The notes under the pieces: model-generated
What the model saw: only the letters and a program-made list of their open reading frames with translations
The model's database searches: none
Told to the model about the DNA's origin: nothing
Part shown: positions 34,820 through 46,409 of the stretch, piece after piece
How the letters are laid out: each line of letters opens with the position of its first letter
Numbering within the stretch: position 1 is the first letter of the stretch
Assembly: GCA_020747065.1 (NCBI GenBank)
Contig: JAGMVK010000015.1
Location: forward strand, 496,001-560,000
DNA: 64,000 nucleotides
Source of the DNA: Cadophora sp. MPI-SDFR-AT-0126
Taxonomy: Eukaryota; Ascomycota; Leotiomycetes; Helotiales; Ploettnerulaceae
Direction of reading: 5' to 3'
Translations under genes and position numbers: made by a program

Positions 34820-37246
34820 TTACCCTCCCCTATTCATCGCGCCTCCACCAGCACCACCATTGACCAAACCTCCCTTCACAAACGCCCCCGAGCTAGTAGC
34901 TGGTCTCGCATCCCTCCTAAACACAGTCCCGCTCCTCGGTATCTCAGGCAAGCCACTCTCAGGCGTCGTCGCAATCTCAACAAGCGGCATTCCATTCACA
35001 GGCGCCACGCCATGTCCCTTCCCCTTGCGATCCCACTGCGGCGCCTCCTGAAAGGTTGGCGTGAAATCTAGGAGCGGCTTTGGGATCTTCTGGCTGATTC
35101 CGCGTTGTAGATCGCCATTGCCTGTTCCTGCCGAAGTCTGCGGGCGTTTTCCGGCTTTGGTGGATTTCATGGAGAGGGTGCGTTGATGGCCTGGGCTTGG
35201 GCCTGGTCCGTTGAGGAGAGAGGGGCCTTCAATGAACGGACCTTGTTTTTCTTCGCGTTCTTTTTGGTTTTTGAGACGCTGCGAGTAAGTGCGGCCCAGG
35301 AGGCCAGAGGACGCGAATTCGTCTTCTGCTTCGGGTGGGAGTTTGTAGGATACGGGAGGTGGATGGCGGCGGCTTTCACGGTGAGAGGGGAGCGGTGACA
35401 GGGAGACGCTGTTGCGAAGGTGAAAGGGGATTTGTCGGGGCATGTTCTCTTCTTCTGAGTCGTATTCATCGGAGCCGGTGTTGAAGCGATTCAGGTCCAT
35501 TAGAGGTTGGAAGGATCCGATGGTGTAAGGATTCTCGTCGACAGAGACTTTGACTGCGTGGCCACCTCGAGTTCCTGGTCGGCCGCGCTCGGTGAGTTCC
35601 ACGACTTTCTTGGGTTCGACTTTCTTGCCCTCGCCCATTTTGTTGACTAGATACCAACTTCGCCAATTCTGAACGGCGTCGTAGAACCTCTCCGCCAGGG
35701 AAAGATCATCTGAGCTGAAGAAATGCACAAAGTTCTCGGTACTAAGGAACATGGTGGTTTTCTGCTGACTTTTGACTGCGTAACAATGCTTCTTGGGAGG
35801 CTTGAGAACCTTCCGTGTCTGTTGAGGGGTAGGGGTGTATATATCAAAATCAGACAAATGGCATATGCTCAACACATCCTTGTCCGACATTTTGGCTCCA
35901 GCCTTTTTAGATGTATACATTTGGCCCGAGGAAAGTAATGTAACATATCTCTTGTTCCATTTACCAGGCTTCTGGGAATGATACATTGGGACTGTTACAT
36001 TTCCTGGGGCAACTTTTGGAATTGAAGATGCCTCGAGATCTCTGTCGAAATTTGGAGAGTCCGAGTTGATAAGCAGCAAAGCATTCTGGGTATCTCGGTC
36101 CCAGGAGTTCATGATATCTCTAATATGTTCGTAACGCCGTACTCGCCGTTCCAGACCGAGTTGTGTATATGATTCGAGTAGAATGGCTGTTGATGGAACG
36201 ATATTTTGTGACATGATATTTGCAGAGGAGTATATGATATCGACGGGCGTCGTTTCCGGAGTAATTGGAAGGTTGATGGAAGATTGTTTGCACCTAATGA
36301 GAACTCTCTGCTATCATTAGAAATGACTTATATCAATCAACATAAGTTCACTCACCCGCTCTCCAGCATTAGAAGCAGATATTGGCGCATCTGTTTGAGG
36401 AACGATCCCACCGCCCCCTTGCTCAATTCCCCTGGGTATATCCGAAATTCTTGGAACTTCTGTACTTCTTGAGACTTCAGTACTTCTTGAGATTTCACTA
36501 CTTCTTGGTGGCTCATTGCTCCGCGACTTCGATATCGAATTGGTCCCAGACCCACTTCCCGAAGTCGTAGGAGGTGTAGTTTTCGTCGGCGCCCTTTTCC
36601 TCGAAAAGAAAGCAAATTTATCCCTTTTTGGACTTGCCACAGGAGCCGGCAGAGGTGGAGGCGCAGCGTCCAATTCTGCCTGTAGTCGTTCCAAATCTTT
36701 GCGCTTTTGCTCTGCCAGCAGTCTCTCGGGCTCCTCTTCTGCCATCCTCTGAAGCTCTTCTTCTTCCCGCCGCTGTTTTCGCAATCGTTCCTGCTCGTCC
36801 TTCGCTGCTTGAACCCTTCGCTGCTGTTCCTCGCGCTCCTGGAATTCCTTGACTTTTCGGCGCATGCGCTCCTCCTCCGTCTCGCGCGGTCGGCCTTGCC
36901 ATCTGCCATTGTTCTCTCCATATCGCTCTTCTGCTCGGGAGTTGTTCACCGGTTCCGTGACCCGTCTGACAGGATTCCTGGCATTTGCGCCGTTCGCATT
37001 CAGCGCCCTTGGCAGAGCTGGAACAGGGGGATTCGAGGAGTCGGCGATTTGCGCAGCTTTCGCGGGTACTACTGAGCGCCGGTACCTGGACATGCTTTTC
37101 GAGCGGGCGAAATCATTGTTAGGTTTCTGTACCTGTACAGGCTGGGGTTCTGGTTCGGATTTGACGACCTGGCGTCTGTATCTGGAGTACTTTGGGAGCG
37201 GGGTCGACGACGAGGCTGGCTCTTTTTCGTCGGACATGATTGCCAT
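34820..37246 (-). CDS. Ras-association and PH domain adapter protein (MRL-like)
   Basis: Two exons: 37246-36356 and 36307-34820, joined by a 48-bp phase-0 intron; 792 aa. Residues 1-110 are Arg/Ser-rich with YSRYRRQ and MSRYRRS repeats. About 115-190 is a highly charged coiled coil (EEERMRRKVKEFQEREEQQR...). A short STEVSRSTEV repeat follows. A Ras-association domain begins RRVLIRCKQSSINLP and carries IIYSSANIMSQ and LLESYTQLGLERRVRRYE. The PH domain follows: GKWNKRYVTLLSSGQMY to SLAERFYDAVQNWRSWYLV. The C-terminus is low complexity. Such fungal proteins probably link a Ras/Rap GTPase and phosphoinositide membrane to actin-based polarity. The start could be 37246 or 37237; the first is chosen because it is in frame and first. 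Confidence 0.9.
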
Positions 37247-39024
37247 GGCTGGCTGGTGCGCGTACTACGAGTAGAGGGCTGCAGTCCTGTGGTCCTGTTG
37301 TCGCAATGGTGCCGCGGTCGGCAGGGTCATGGTAGAAAATTGAACTTTGGAGGAAGAAAATGAGGTGAAAGTGTAGACAGGGAGACAAAAAAGGGATATG
37401 GAATAGAGAGAGGAATGGCTGTGGGGTTTTCGTAACTTAACCCTCGTGTTCAGGCTGTGCTCACTGCTCGGCTGGGAGGCTGAGCTTGCTGGCAGTTTGT
37501 TTGCTGGGCTTTGCCTCTTTGCTTGCTTGCTTGTAAGAGTAATTTCGGAAATGTCACGCGTGATCCAGTTTGGTGGTGCTCCGACGTGTTTCGAGTGCTT
37601 TGGTAGGAAGAGATCCAATCTTAATTTCCCTAGCATTGCTTGGCTGTTGGACCAAAGTCAGGCACGCCGATCTCCCGAGCCGACTTCCATTAAATGGGGC
37701 ATTCCAGCAATGCGGAGAGTTGCAAGAGACGACAGCCATTCGGAGACATCCGAATTATCAGTCAATCTTTAACTGCCGCCGAACCTTCGCTGGTAGGGCT
37801 GCGATACCTTGTTCAATCTGCTCAGGCCCTGCAGGGTCCAAAGAGTCAAGATTGTGGAACTCTGTGCGATATTAAGGGACAGGATGGCGATATTGGTGAA
37901 CCTCAGGATTGCTGAGAAGAAAAAGGGGGTTGCAGGCACTACTGCATCGTGATCTCTCTCGTGCATTAGTTCTGAAGCCGCCGTCGGAACTACGGCAGCT
38001 AAGGTCACAATGAATCGATTGATGTCTTTTCTGGAGACTCTGGCGGAATTAAAGATTCAGGTTGGGTTCAGTATCACAAAACCAGATGGTGTATTTGTTT
38101 TGATACGTTGCTTAACAGTCATCTCACGCGACTACAAGACAGGCACTTTGCGCTGCGTAGTTCACCAGATCGAGAAGCAGCAAGGTCCCAAGCTTCCATG
38201 ATCATAATCTTGCAGCAGGACGCCTTCAATCAGATATTCAAGCTTCACGTAATGTTCAGGCCAACTGCCCTCTGGTATGGTCCACCATGTCCACCTTCAA
38301 ACCATAATCGTGCGCCTCCATCCACAAGCATCCAACCCCACTTCATTCGTTGTCCACAGGCATTGGCAGCATGTCGCAGATCGAATCGTCGCAGAAAACC
38401 CCCAGAGCGGCAGAGATCGAAGCATGTCGTACAGCGGCAAGTCCAACAGCCCACCCCTCAAGCACATCCCTTCACCTTCTGCCTCCCTCCTAACCACCAC
38501 CCAACCACAGCATCCTCTTCTTCACGACAGCACCAAAGCGCCCGTCGCAATGAAAAAGGAAAAAGCAATCTCAATCAAGAAGATGTAGTGGTTCCAAATA
38601 TTCCTTGCCCGGCCGAAACCAAGCAAGAGAAGGTCATGGTAGTAGTTTTCAACAAGCAATCACATTATCTCGGACGAATCCTCACTGATAAATGTAAAAC
38701 CTGCGACAATTGTTAGCTATTTGAGGGTCTTGGGGGTGTTTGGGGGGTGGTTGCTTACCCATGCACTAAGATGAAGAAGAAAGGAAGAGAGTGTGGAATC
38801 TGGAGAACATATGGACGCGAGATACGCTAGTGGAGCTAGTGATATCGGGACTAGCGCAATATCACGTGGATGGAATTGACTTTGACCCCTTTCGCGACTT
38901 TCTCTTCTCTCAACGAGTGACAGTGAATAATGCATACATTGCTACAGAGGAGCAAGATCAGACTGATTGTCAAACTTGCTCTGATGGGTTATGAGGTTCT
39001 CATTTCCTTAAAAGAAAGAATGAT
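37247..39024. other. Intergenic, no supported gene
   Basis: About 1.8 kb. A 54-codon plus frame beginning MSYSGKSNSPPLKH (38424-38588) has a plausible small-protein look but no homology or splicing evidence. The left end is the promoter of the adapter gene. Confidence 0.45.
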
Positions 39025-39762
39025 TTACGCCACACCTCGTCCAATGCCAATCGCGAAGGATACATCCAACTCTTCAGCTTCAGGAGATTCAGAACCCAGT
39101 ACTTGAGGTTCTGTCTTAATTTCCTTTCCATCCAGTTCTCCAGAGATTTCCTCCTCAGACATTGTATACCTCTCCTCTGCCAGCATAACCTGCTGGCACA
39201 TCTTCGAAGCCGTCAGATCCTCTTCCTCAGCGACACACCACTTCAATGTCAAGTACTCTAGATAATCCGGCAAGTTCTCCACAATCCTAACCATGTTCTC
39301 AATTTCCGGTGCCTTTATTACTCCCGTCTCCTGCCTTTGCATCGCAAGCAGCTTCTCATGATAGCAATACTGATCATCGTCTCGGTAGTTGTATGGCTGC
39401 ATTCTATTCAACTTCACAGTGCACCTGATGTAAGCCCATTTACCCTTGGGTGAAAATCGATCGTCAAGTTCTTTCCACAGTCTGCGCGAATCGAGACCTA
39501 GTTCTGCCCAGACGTAGAAGTTTAGATCCTTGTGAAATGTGCTCTGGATGCATACCGAGATGTAGGTGAGAGCGTCCGGATCAAGCTCGTCATCTTCGTC
39601 TTCCGAGTCCTCCTTGGTTGCGATGTAGAGATTGAGCAGGTGGAGGTCGAAGATTCTAACGATGTCATTCCTCCACAGTAGGTAATTGGATTTTCCTTTC
39701 AATTTTATCCCGCGTCCGAGGTCCTTTGCGAACCCTACGGTATCGAGGTCGAGGGGAAACAT
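39025..39762 (-). CDS. Gag-like (copia/UBN2-type) protein B
   Basis: Single exon, 245 aa. The copia-type Gag core is visible: GKSNYLLWRNDIVRIF near the start (residues 24-39), the helical middle DSRRLWKELDDRFSPKGKWAYI, then ENLPDYLEYLTLKW and LTASKMCQQVMLAEERYTM. There is no zinc knuckle, protease, integrase or reverse transcriptase within reach, and the tail is acidic (EEEISGELDGKEIKTEP). It is a sequence relative of the next gene (similar order and spacing: LWKKL/LWKEL, NLPDYLE/NLPKELE, LKW, LTAS). The frame is intact, which favours retained function or a recent insertion. Confidence 0.75.
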   Translation of the reverse strand: MFPLDLDTVGFAKDLGRGIKLKGKSNYLLWRNDIVRIFDLHLLNLYIATKEDSEDEDDELDPDALTYISVCIQSTFHKDLNFYVWAELGLDSRRLWKELDDRFSPKGKWAYIRCTVKLNRMQPYNYRDDDQYCYHEKLLAMQRQETGVIKAPEIENMVRIVENLPDYLEYLTLKWCVAEEEDLTASKMCQQVMLAEERYTMSEEEISGELDGKEIKTEPQVLGSESPEAEELDVSFAIGIGRGVA

Positions 39763-40005
39763 TCTTTCCTGTTTGTTGTTCAGTCTAATCGCTTCGACGT
39801 TTTATTTCAATCTTCTGTTCTGGAGATTCAGTTGTGTATCGGTTGAAAAGATATTTGAATTTTTTACTGCGAAAGTGTGTGATAGCTAAGTAGTTTTACT
39901 ATCGCCTAGCCCTCGCCAGCAAACGAGCTAGTCGACTGTTTTGTCGCTCCAAAAACGGAAGTATCTACCTAACCCAAGCTAAACACTATCTTCGTCACTT
40001 TCCAA

Positions 40006-40767
40006 TTATCGTCTCTCCCTTCCACCTCTTCTCCCATCAATTCTTCGGTCGAGTCCTCGTCTCTCTCCGCCACGAATACGTCCATGACCACGACGTAGCT
40101 CAGGGCGTCTAGGCTCTCTAGGTCGCTCGACCTTAGGCAATTTATCATACGCCTCTTGCGCGGCCTGAATCTGCACCACAGCCTCACTTGCCGTCAACCC
40201 CTCATAATCACTCAGTCTCCACTTGAGCCCTACTTCCTCCAGCTCTTTTGGCAGATTCCTCACTAGCGACACGACATTCTCCAAATCATCAGTCAATCTC
40301 ACCCCTGTCGCCTTCCTCATCTTCTGGAGCTCAACCAACTTCTCCACAAACTCCGCGGGATCCTTGAAATCCTTCAATCGGTGATTGCTCAATTGCATAT
40401 GGAAGCGAATGAACGCCGCCTTGCCCTTCGGAATCAGCTCTTGCGAATCGGCTAATTTCTTCCAGAGCTTGCGCGAGTCGTGAGTGACTTCAGTATCGCC
40501 GTTTACGAATTTGGCGAGGACGGGCGAGGTCATCGTTTGTTGAATGTAGCTGGAAGCTAGGCTGAGATTCTCCACGTCCTCGGTGGAAAGAGGGTCGGAG
40601 CTTTCGAAGGGGATGGCTTTGATTCGAATAAATTTGTTGAGTTGGTGGTGACGCAGCATGAGACCGACTTTGTGAGACCAGATGTGGTAGTTATCCATGG
40701 TCAATTTGTCGCTTTCGGACCAGGCTGAGGGATCAATCAGATCTCCGATAAGAGCAGGTGTCGACAT
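40006..40767 (-). CDS. Gag-like (copia/UBN2-type) protein A with RG-rich tail
   Basis: Single exon, 253 aa. The core includes LTMDNYHIWSHKVGLMLRHHQ (about residues 22-42), DSRKLWKKLADSQELIPKGKAAFIR, VVSLVRNLPKELEEVGLKW and LTASEAVVQIQAAQEAYDKL. The last 35 residues are rich in Arg and Gly (RRGHGRIRGGERR...), like an RNA-binding tail, and replace the usual zinc knuckle. The stop is at 40006. No pol genes or long terminal repeats were found nearby. Together with protein B it forms a same-strand pair 243 bp apart. I infer domesticated Gag or paired remnants. Confidence 0.75.
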   Translation of the reverse strand: MSTPALIGDLIDPSAWSESDKLTMDNYHIWSHKVGLMLRHHQLNKFIRIKAIPFESSDPLSTEDVENLSLASSYIQQTMTSPVLAKFVNGDTEVTHDSRKLWKKLADSQELIPKGKAAFIRFHMQLSNHRLKDFKDPAEFVEKLVELQKMRKATGVRLTDDLENVVSLVRNLPKELEEVGLKWRLSDYEGLTASEAVVQIQAAQEAYDKLPKVERPREPRRPELRRGHGRIRGGERRGLDRRIDGRRGGRERR

Positions 40768-41417
40768 GATGGCGGTTGGTATTGGTGGAATCGTTGGATG
40801 TGTGGTTTGACGAGAAAAATCAGAAGCGCTGTTGTTATATGGGATGTGAGGCTTTGAGGATTGTCGTTCCTTGTGAGCTTTGCGGCTTTATTGCTTCTTA
40901 CTTCGATTTCTATCAACGTTCCCTCAACGCACCGAATTGTTTGTCGGCCTTTGTTCATCGCCGAAAGCGTCCAATGATGAAGACCACGCCCAACCACTTC
41001 CGGCAAAACAGAACAGTCCCTGGGTCCGAAAGTCAGAGATCAGTGCGTGGAAATACTGTAACATGTGAGTTTCCCAACAGACTTTAGATGCATTGCTAAC
41101 TATGGATGGTCTAACTAGGTATGTCCAATCCAAGCTACCAAGCTTCAACGTATTTGTTCATAAATCATTATCATTATTCCCATATTCCCTCCCAATTCCC
41201 AAACTCACTACCAATCTCTAATCACGCACTCACACTCCCCTCTTTGCTAATTCTGGATACAGATCTGAATTCAGACCAGACTACTCAACGGAGCCGCCCA
41301 AATTACCACTAGTCAATTACAAATCCATACCCATACAGCAATATTAGACCACCCACCCATCACCACCAGCCCCCAGGGTCCTCAACTCCTCAACTTCTCA
41401 ACTCGCCGTCTTCACAC
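40768..41417. other. Intergenic
   Basis: Promoter of the Gag-like pair on the left. Nothing with recognisable features in the rest. Confidence 0.5.
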
Positions 41418-42687
41418 TCACCTCTCAACAACAAATGGCAACACCACTCCCTCTGCCCAGCCCACCTCACCCCTCGACCACGGCATCCGCACTACGAACT
41501 CCCCGCCAGCCTTAAGTCGTACCCCAGCCAGCCACAACAAAACGTCACGTTCCTCCACCCCTGCCTCTGCGTCTCTATAAATTCTAATTATCAACTTGCT
41601 TAACCCATTCATCTTACTCAAGACGCTGCAGATCGCCTTCCACTGCTGGACATTCTTCTTCGTTTCTTCGGGGGCGATGGAATACCGGGGTGCCAGAACT
41701 GGGACTGGATTTGGCTGTGAATTTGGATTTGTACCATCATTTGGATGCTCGAAGGGATGAGGTTGTTGCGCAGAGAAGATGACGGTTAAATGGAGACACT
41801 GGATGTGTTGGAGGTGTGGAAGAGGAACCAACCTTAAAAAGCGGTGGGCGGTGGGCATATCGAGGAGATCGAAGGTGTGTTGAGTGTACAAGAGGGCGGT
41901 GGCTTCGGAATGACTGCTTGTCAGTCAGATATGCCGACCTCGACTCCTAGACTTCCGGCATCTCTGAACGCTATAATTTTAGGGGAAGTGTGGAAAAGAC
42001 GATAGATATACTTACATACGCCGACAAGTCAAAGAGAACGCAAGATACAGCCCCCGGAACTCAGGCGGGAAGCCGTCGAGTGCCTTCCATCCTCGACAGG
42101 AATTATGCTGCGTCGGCCATCGCATCGTCATCGATATTGCGGGAGTCGGTTCCGAAATCGCAGTGCAGGGCACATAGGTCAGTCTCCTTTTCCGGATCGA
42201 TGAACCTGGACTGTTGAAGTCGCCGGCGCCGAAATCTCCTTCCTTGTAATCTCGGATGATGTGTACTATTTTCTTGTCAGAATTATCCATTCTTCACGGA
42301 TGATTTCCTGTCGAACATGGAGCTCCGCCGACGGAAAACTCTCAAATCAGGGAAAATATGAAAGTTGTCCCCGAACATACGCCTTTCTGTCCATCCCCAG
42401 TCGCTCATCACATACAGAAATATTATTCGGCGGATCTCCGGTGGTAGCTTGCTGAAGAAGAGACATTGGCTTTGAGAATTCGGCAGTCTCAATTCCAAAG
42501 CTGGCAGGATTTCTTGACAGGACATTTTGTCTACTCCTTGAACCGTTCGCTCATTCTCAAATCCACCTCGACGTCGGCACCGTTCCAACCGGTCATAAGC
42601 TCGCAATCGACAAAAGTTCAAAATCAAGGTATTTATTTCAACAGCACGATCCTGACCAATCCCAGCGGTCCTCAATAGCAAAACCAT
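41418..42687 (-). CDS. DUF7730-like/F-box-like protein, exon 1-2 junction unresolved
   Basis: Three exons, the last two safe: the central exon ends at 42016, with a GTAAGT donor, and the terminal exon is 41913-41418 (phase closed). The start at 42687 is an estimate; the frame is open to 42723 only through a non-ATG codon. Signs: FSKLPPEIRRIIFLYVM (the F-box-like motif), IIRDYKEGDFGAGDFN, TCRRIHSEATALLYTQHTFDL and a C-terminal leucine-rich-like stretch. The first intron, near 42250-42340, could not be placed with canonical sites, so a frameshift is possible. Function unknown; such proteins are numerous and variable in Pezizomycotina. Confidence 0.6.
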
Positions 42688-44812
42688 CGATGCATCGTAA
42701 GCCCTAGAAGACCAGAACGCCAATGCGCTCTTTTGACACGAAGAAAAAAAAGAGGAGGAAAGGGAATCGGTCCCAGATCGTGGGGAGCACGAGAGGTGAT
42801 GCGATGCGATGCGATGTGATGAGGTTTGGCTAGGTCTCGCTGACCGAGGTCATGGGTGACACAGCAGCACGAGCTAAGCTAAGGATATACTATCTCATAC
42901 TCTCGTGCGCTGGTCACAAGGCAGACAAGGAGAGCTCATGCACATCAGCCGCAGGGGGAACTGATATGTGTGTCTCGTCCCCTGGATCAAGTCGTCTGAT
43001 GGTTGCATCTAGCTAAGTGCGCGCCAACAATACCACTCAAACCACCTACACAAACCCAAAGCGACTCGGATCGTCGTCACAAACTAGCTTCCGTATTTTC
43101 TAGGACAAGGCAAGTGTACAACGACTTCTACACCTCCTCCACACCATCCAGCGGTGAAGCTCGCCTCGCCTCGACCAAACAGCCACCGCAATCCAATCTC
43201 ACCTTACATCAACCAGCAACCCGGACAAGTCCCCAAGGCGGATGTTCCCTCTTTCTCCAATTGTTACCCACCCATCTGCATCCGCCCTCGAAACCAGACA
43301 GTCATCCCATTCGCTCACCCGGTCCCGACCGCGCTTTAGCGCCCGCTCTGCAGCTATTCCCTGCGAGATGCTGCATGTCGCTTGCGGGCAGGCCCGCTCA
43401 TTTGTCAATGGCGGGTGACGACGGCTGTAGGATTCAACTCGTCACTGCGTCTGCGTCTGCGTCTACATTGCATGAACTACCTTGGTAAGGTAAGGTATGT
43501 ATGTGTGTTGCGTCGCATCACAGCAGAGCAATCACATACAGGTATAGGGCTTGCGCTGTGCTATACTTGTACGTTTTCCGTTTCCGAATTTTCCTTGCTG
43601 CAGATAGAGGTGCAGGTATTGGGTGCGTAAATGCTAAAAGATTTGTCTCTTCCCTCCAAGCACTAACTTCTACCACTTACGTCATCTTACCATTCTTTCC
43701 TGGCAATGGCAATGACTTGAGGCATTTTCTCGCCTACATTCCTATCTCGTGCACCTGGCACATGATTTCAATTTCAATTTTCAGCTGCTTCAGACCGAGA
43801 CGGTGTGCAAGTGAGACCTGCAGAACTACCTAAGAGGTCTCACGACATGACTCATTAGACGAATGCATTTCGCATTTTCGAGTCATTTGTTCTCTCTGTG
43901 TTGTATATCTGTGCGCCTTGTTACACGGCGATCATGCAGTCGAGCGTGGCTTTTCTCCCGCGCGATCTATATAGTGTTGAATTTCTGGGCATTCAATGTT
44001 GTGCAACTTTATGGGATCTTCTGCTTTTGTCCTTGAGAAACACTCGCTAAGAGGCGACCGGCGGCAGGGTTCAGTCGGACCATGTCCCTCGGCATTCAAG
44101 TAGAAGCGTTGCATGTGCAAAAGGATGGTGTCTGCAAAGCTGGAGAGATCACATGGTATCTACTCTTCGTTTTTCTTAGTGAGAGATAGACTTATGGCAT
44201 GACGAAGTCGAAATTACCAAAGTCTGGTGCGACGCCAGTCTACTTCTGTCATGGCATGTCATGATCTTGTCTAACGAGTACACCGAGATTATCTCCTACA
44301 GCTCGAGCTCTAGACGTAGATCTAGACCTTAGGATTGCCCAGATCTATCCAAATTTGCCACGTCAACAGCTCTGGGCATTTCATTAGAGGATCGCTGGTA
44401 CCAACGATCCGGCACTGATCTGTTTTCTTTGCCCTGTTTTCTATTAGGTCATCAGCGATTGATCGCTCAGTATCGATGGAGCCTCAATATCCTCCATCCC
44501 GATCCAAGCCTTCAAATATCTTCGAAGTCGGAGATACCTTACGGAACTCGCAGGGCGTTTGAGCAAAATAGAAACATATGTATTGTTTGAGTATGAATTA
44601 TCTGGAAATGGACAAACTATGTGGGGAATCTCACGTAATTCCAAAATCAAGGACCGACAATACGAAAAAGCCTTTAAGAACGCCAGGAAATGCAACACGA
44701 AACAGGAAGAATATCCAGCCACCGGCAGCTGAATTATAGCACGGAGTGAGAGAACGCTAGCTGATTTTGCTTCACGCTCTCTCATAAGTCCGTATTCCTC
44801 GCAACTCTCCAC
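42688..44812. other. Intergenic, no supported gene
   Basis: About 2.1 kb. A 161-codon plus frame (43003-43488) and other small frames have no motif; composition is Pro/Ser/His-rich as in UTR-type sequence. Short microsatellites sit near 42797 (GATGC units) and 43440 (GCGTCT units). Confidence 0.45.
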
Positions 44813-46409
44813 TCAACTCAACTGGCCCCCAATATTTTCCAACCTCTTCACCCATCTCCCCTTTTGTCTTGGCCTCCTCCACAACTCGAAGCGCACCTTA
44901 ACCCCTGCCTCTGCGTACGCATCTCTGACAATCTCATCATCTAAGACCCTCTCCACATTGTTCACTTCGTCGCGATGTAATGTCCAATACGGGTTATCTT
45001 CCTCATCTTCTCTCCTCGTCCGCTGAATCGGCTTCAGAGACTGATTTGGGGAATTTCCCGCCCACTCCCAGACAGCATGCTCGAAATCCGTCTCCGCGCC
45101 AACCCCAAATTTCTCTTCCATATCCATTAGAACTCTCTCACAGTCCCCAACAAAGGTTACGGATTTGAGAGCCTTGAACTCGGGAGCTGGCACCATACGC
45201 GTCTGCGCTTCGCCATCATCCTCACTAATTACCTCCTCTTCTCCCCACAACACCACCTTCACACTCCCCACCGGCCCAAAACCAAAACCCCTAAACCACC
45301 CGACCTCCGTGACACTCAACGCCAAATGCCTCACCGTCCCTTCAAGCCGTGTCAGAACTCTCACATCTGCATTTGGGAAATAGAAAACATCTTTCTCGAA
45401 GTCGACAAGATAGCAGGGATCAGAGCAGAGCTGGACTGGGAACGTCCACCCCAGCATGATGAGCGAGATGCGCGTGTAGTGGCTGTACACTAAGGCGTGA
45501 GCGAGGCGACAGGTGTGCAGGAGTGAGAGGAGGGGCTTGTGAGCTGTGAGAATGTCCTGGGGGCGATTGAGGAAGGAGAGTCCGGTGGAGGAGGTCTCGA
45601 ACTAAGAAGAGTCAGCAAAACGATATTGGAGTTAGCTAGGAGGCGGGGTGCTGGTGGTTTGGGTGATAAACCCTGAAGAATGAGATGGAAGATAGGTTTG
45701 GAACTATCCTATCCCATCCTATCCTGAACAACTGGGGAATCAGAAGAGGAGGGAAAACTTCAAGGACACTTACTATTCTTGGGCCTGGTAGGGCAGCTAT
45801 CCAGATCTGGATCTGGATTTCCACTGGAAGGAACTTGAAGCTCTTGAATTCTGTTATTGGCGGTGCTGAGGCTGATTCTTGCACACGAGGTGCTTGTGTG
45901 TTTGAAACTGGACAGAAAATGGACTGAGGAGGCTGAAATGGTAATACCTGGTTCAGGGAGAGGTTTTCGATCCCAGCGTCGAGTGGTGTTGGGCTTGGAA
46001 AATCTTCTGGAAGCGAGGATGGGATCGAAGTCGGAATCGATCCCGTGATCGATGGCATGGTCATACCTCCAATCAAGGCTGGAGTGACGCTTGCGATTGT
46101 TCCCAAGATCGACCCTATCCCCAAGTTCATATTTGGAATCAACGCCGGTGTCAAACCTACGAATGATCTTGTGATCATTCCTCCCATGTCCGTATCTACA
46201 ATCGAGGCTGGAATCGAAGTCACAGCTGATCCCATAGTCGATTCCACGATCACACCCTCTATCATCTCTGGTTCCTCTGGTTCTGATCTCGTCTCGAATA
46301 GGCTCGTCTCTTGGGAGGAACATATCTGCTCCGGATGGTAATACTTCCTCTTCGTCTCCAAAATACCCTTGAAATATTCTATCAAGGGCTTTAAGTCGTC
46401 TCTGGTCAT
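44813..46409 (-). CDS. 2EXR-domain-like protein with low-complexity N-terminus
   Basis: Two exons: 46409-45774 and 45601-44813 (phase 0), 474 aa. The first exon starts MTRDDLKPLIEYFKGI and holds a long hydrophobic Ile/Pro/Gly repeat region (for example SIPASIVDTDMG and SITGSIPTSIPSS). The 2EXR signature spans the junction: FKSFKFLPVEIQIQIWIAAL, PGPRI, then FLNRPQD, LHTCRLAHALVYSHY. A longer N-terminus is possible: frames at 46464-46865 could supply an extra exon through a GT-AG join near 46455-46485, not proven. Role unknown; 2EXR proteins are fungal F-box-like factors. The low-complexity block is unusual for the family. Confidence 0.7.

Noticed and set aside
38424..38588. 54-codon frame MSYSGKSNSPP...
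   Set aside because: Possibly real but unsupported by homology, splicing or neighbours.
43003..43488. 161-codon plus-strand frame, Pro/Ser/His-rich
   Set aside because: No motif; low-complexity UTR-like composition.
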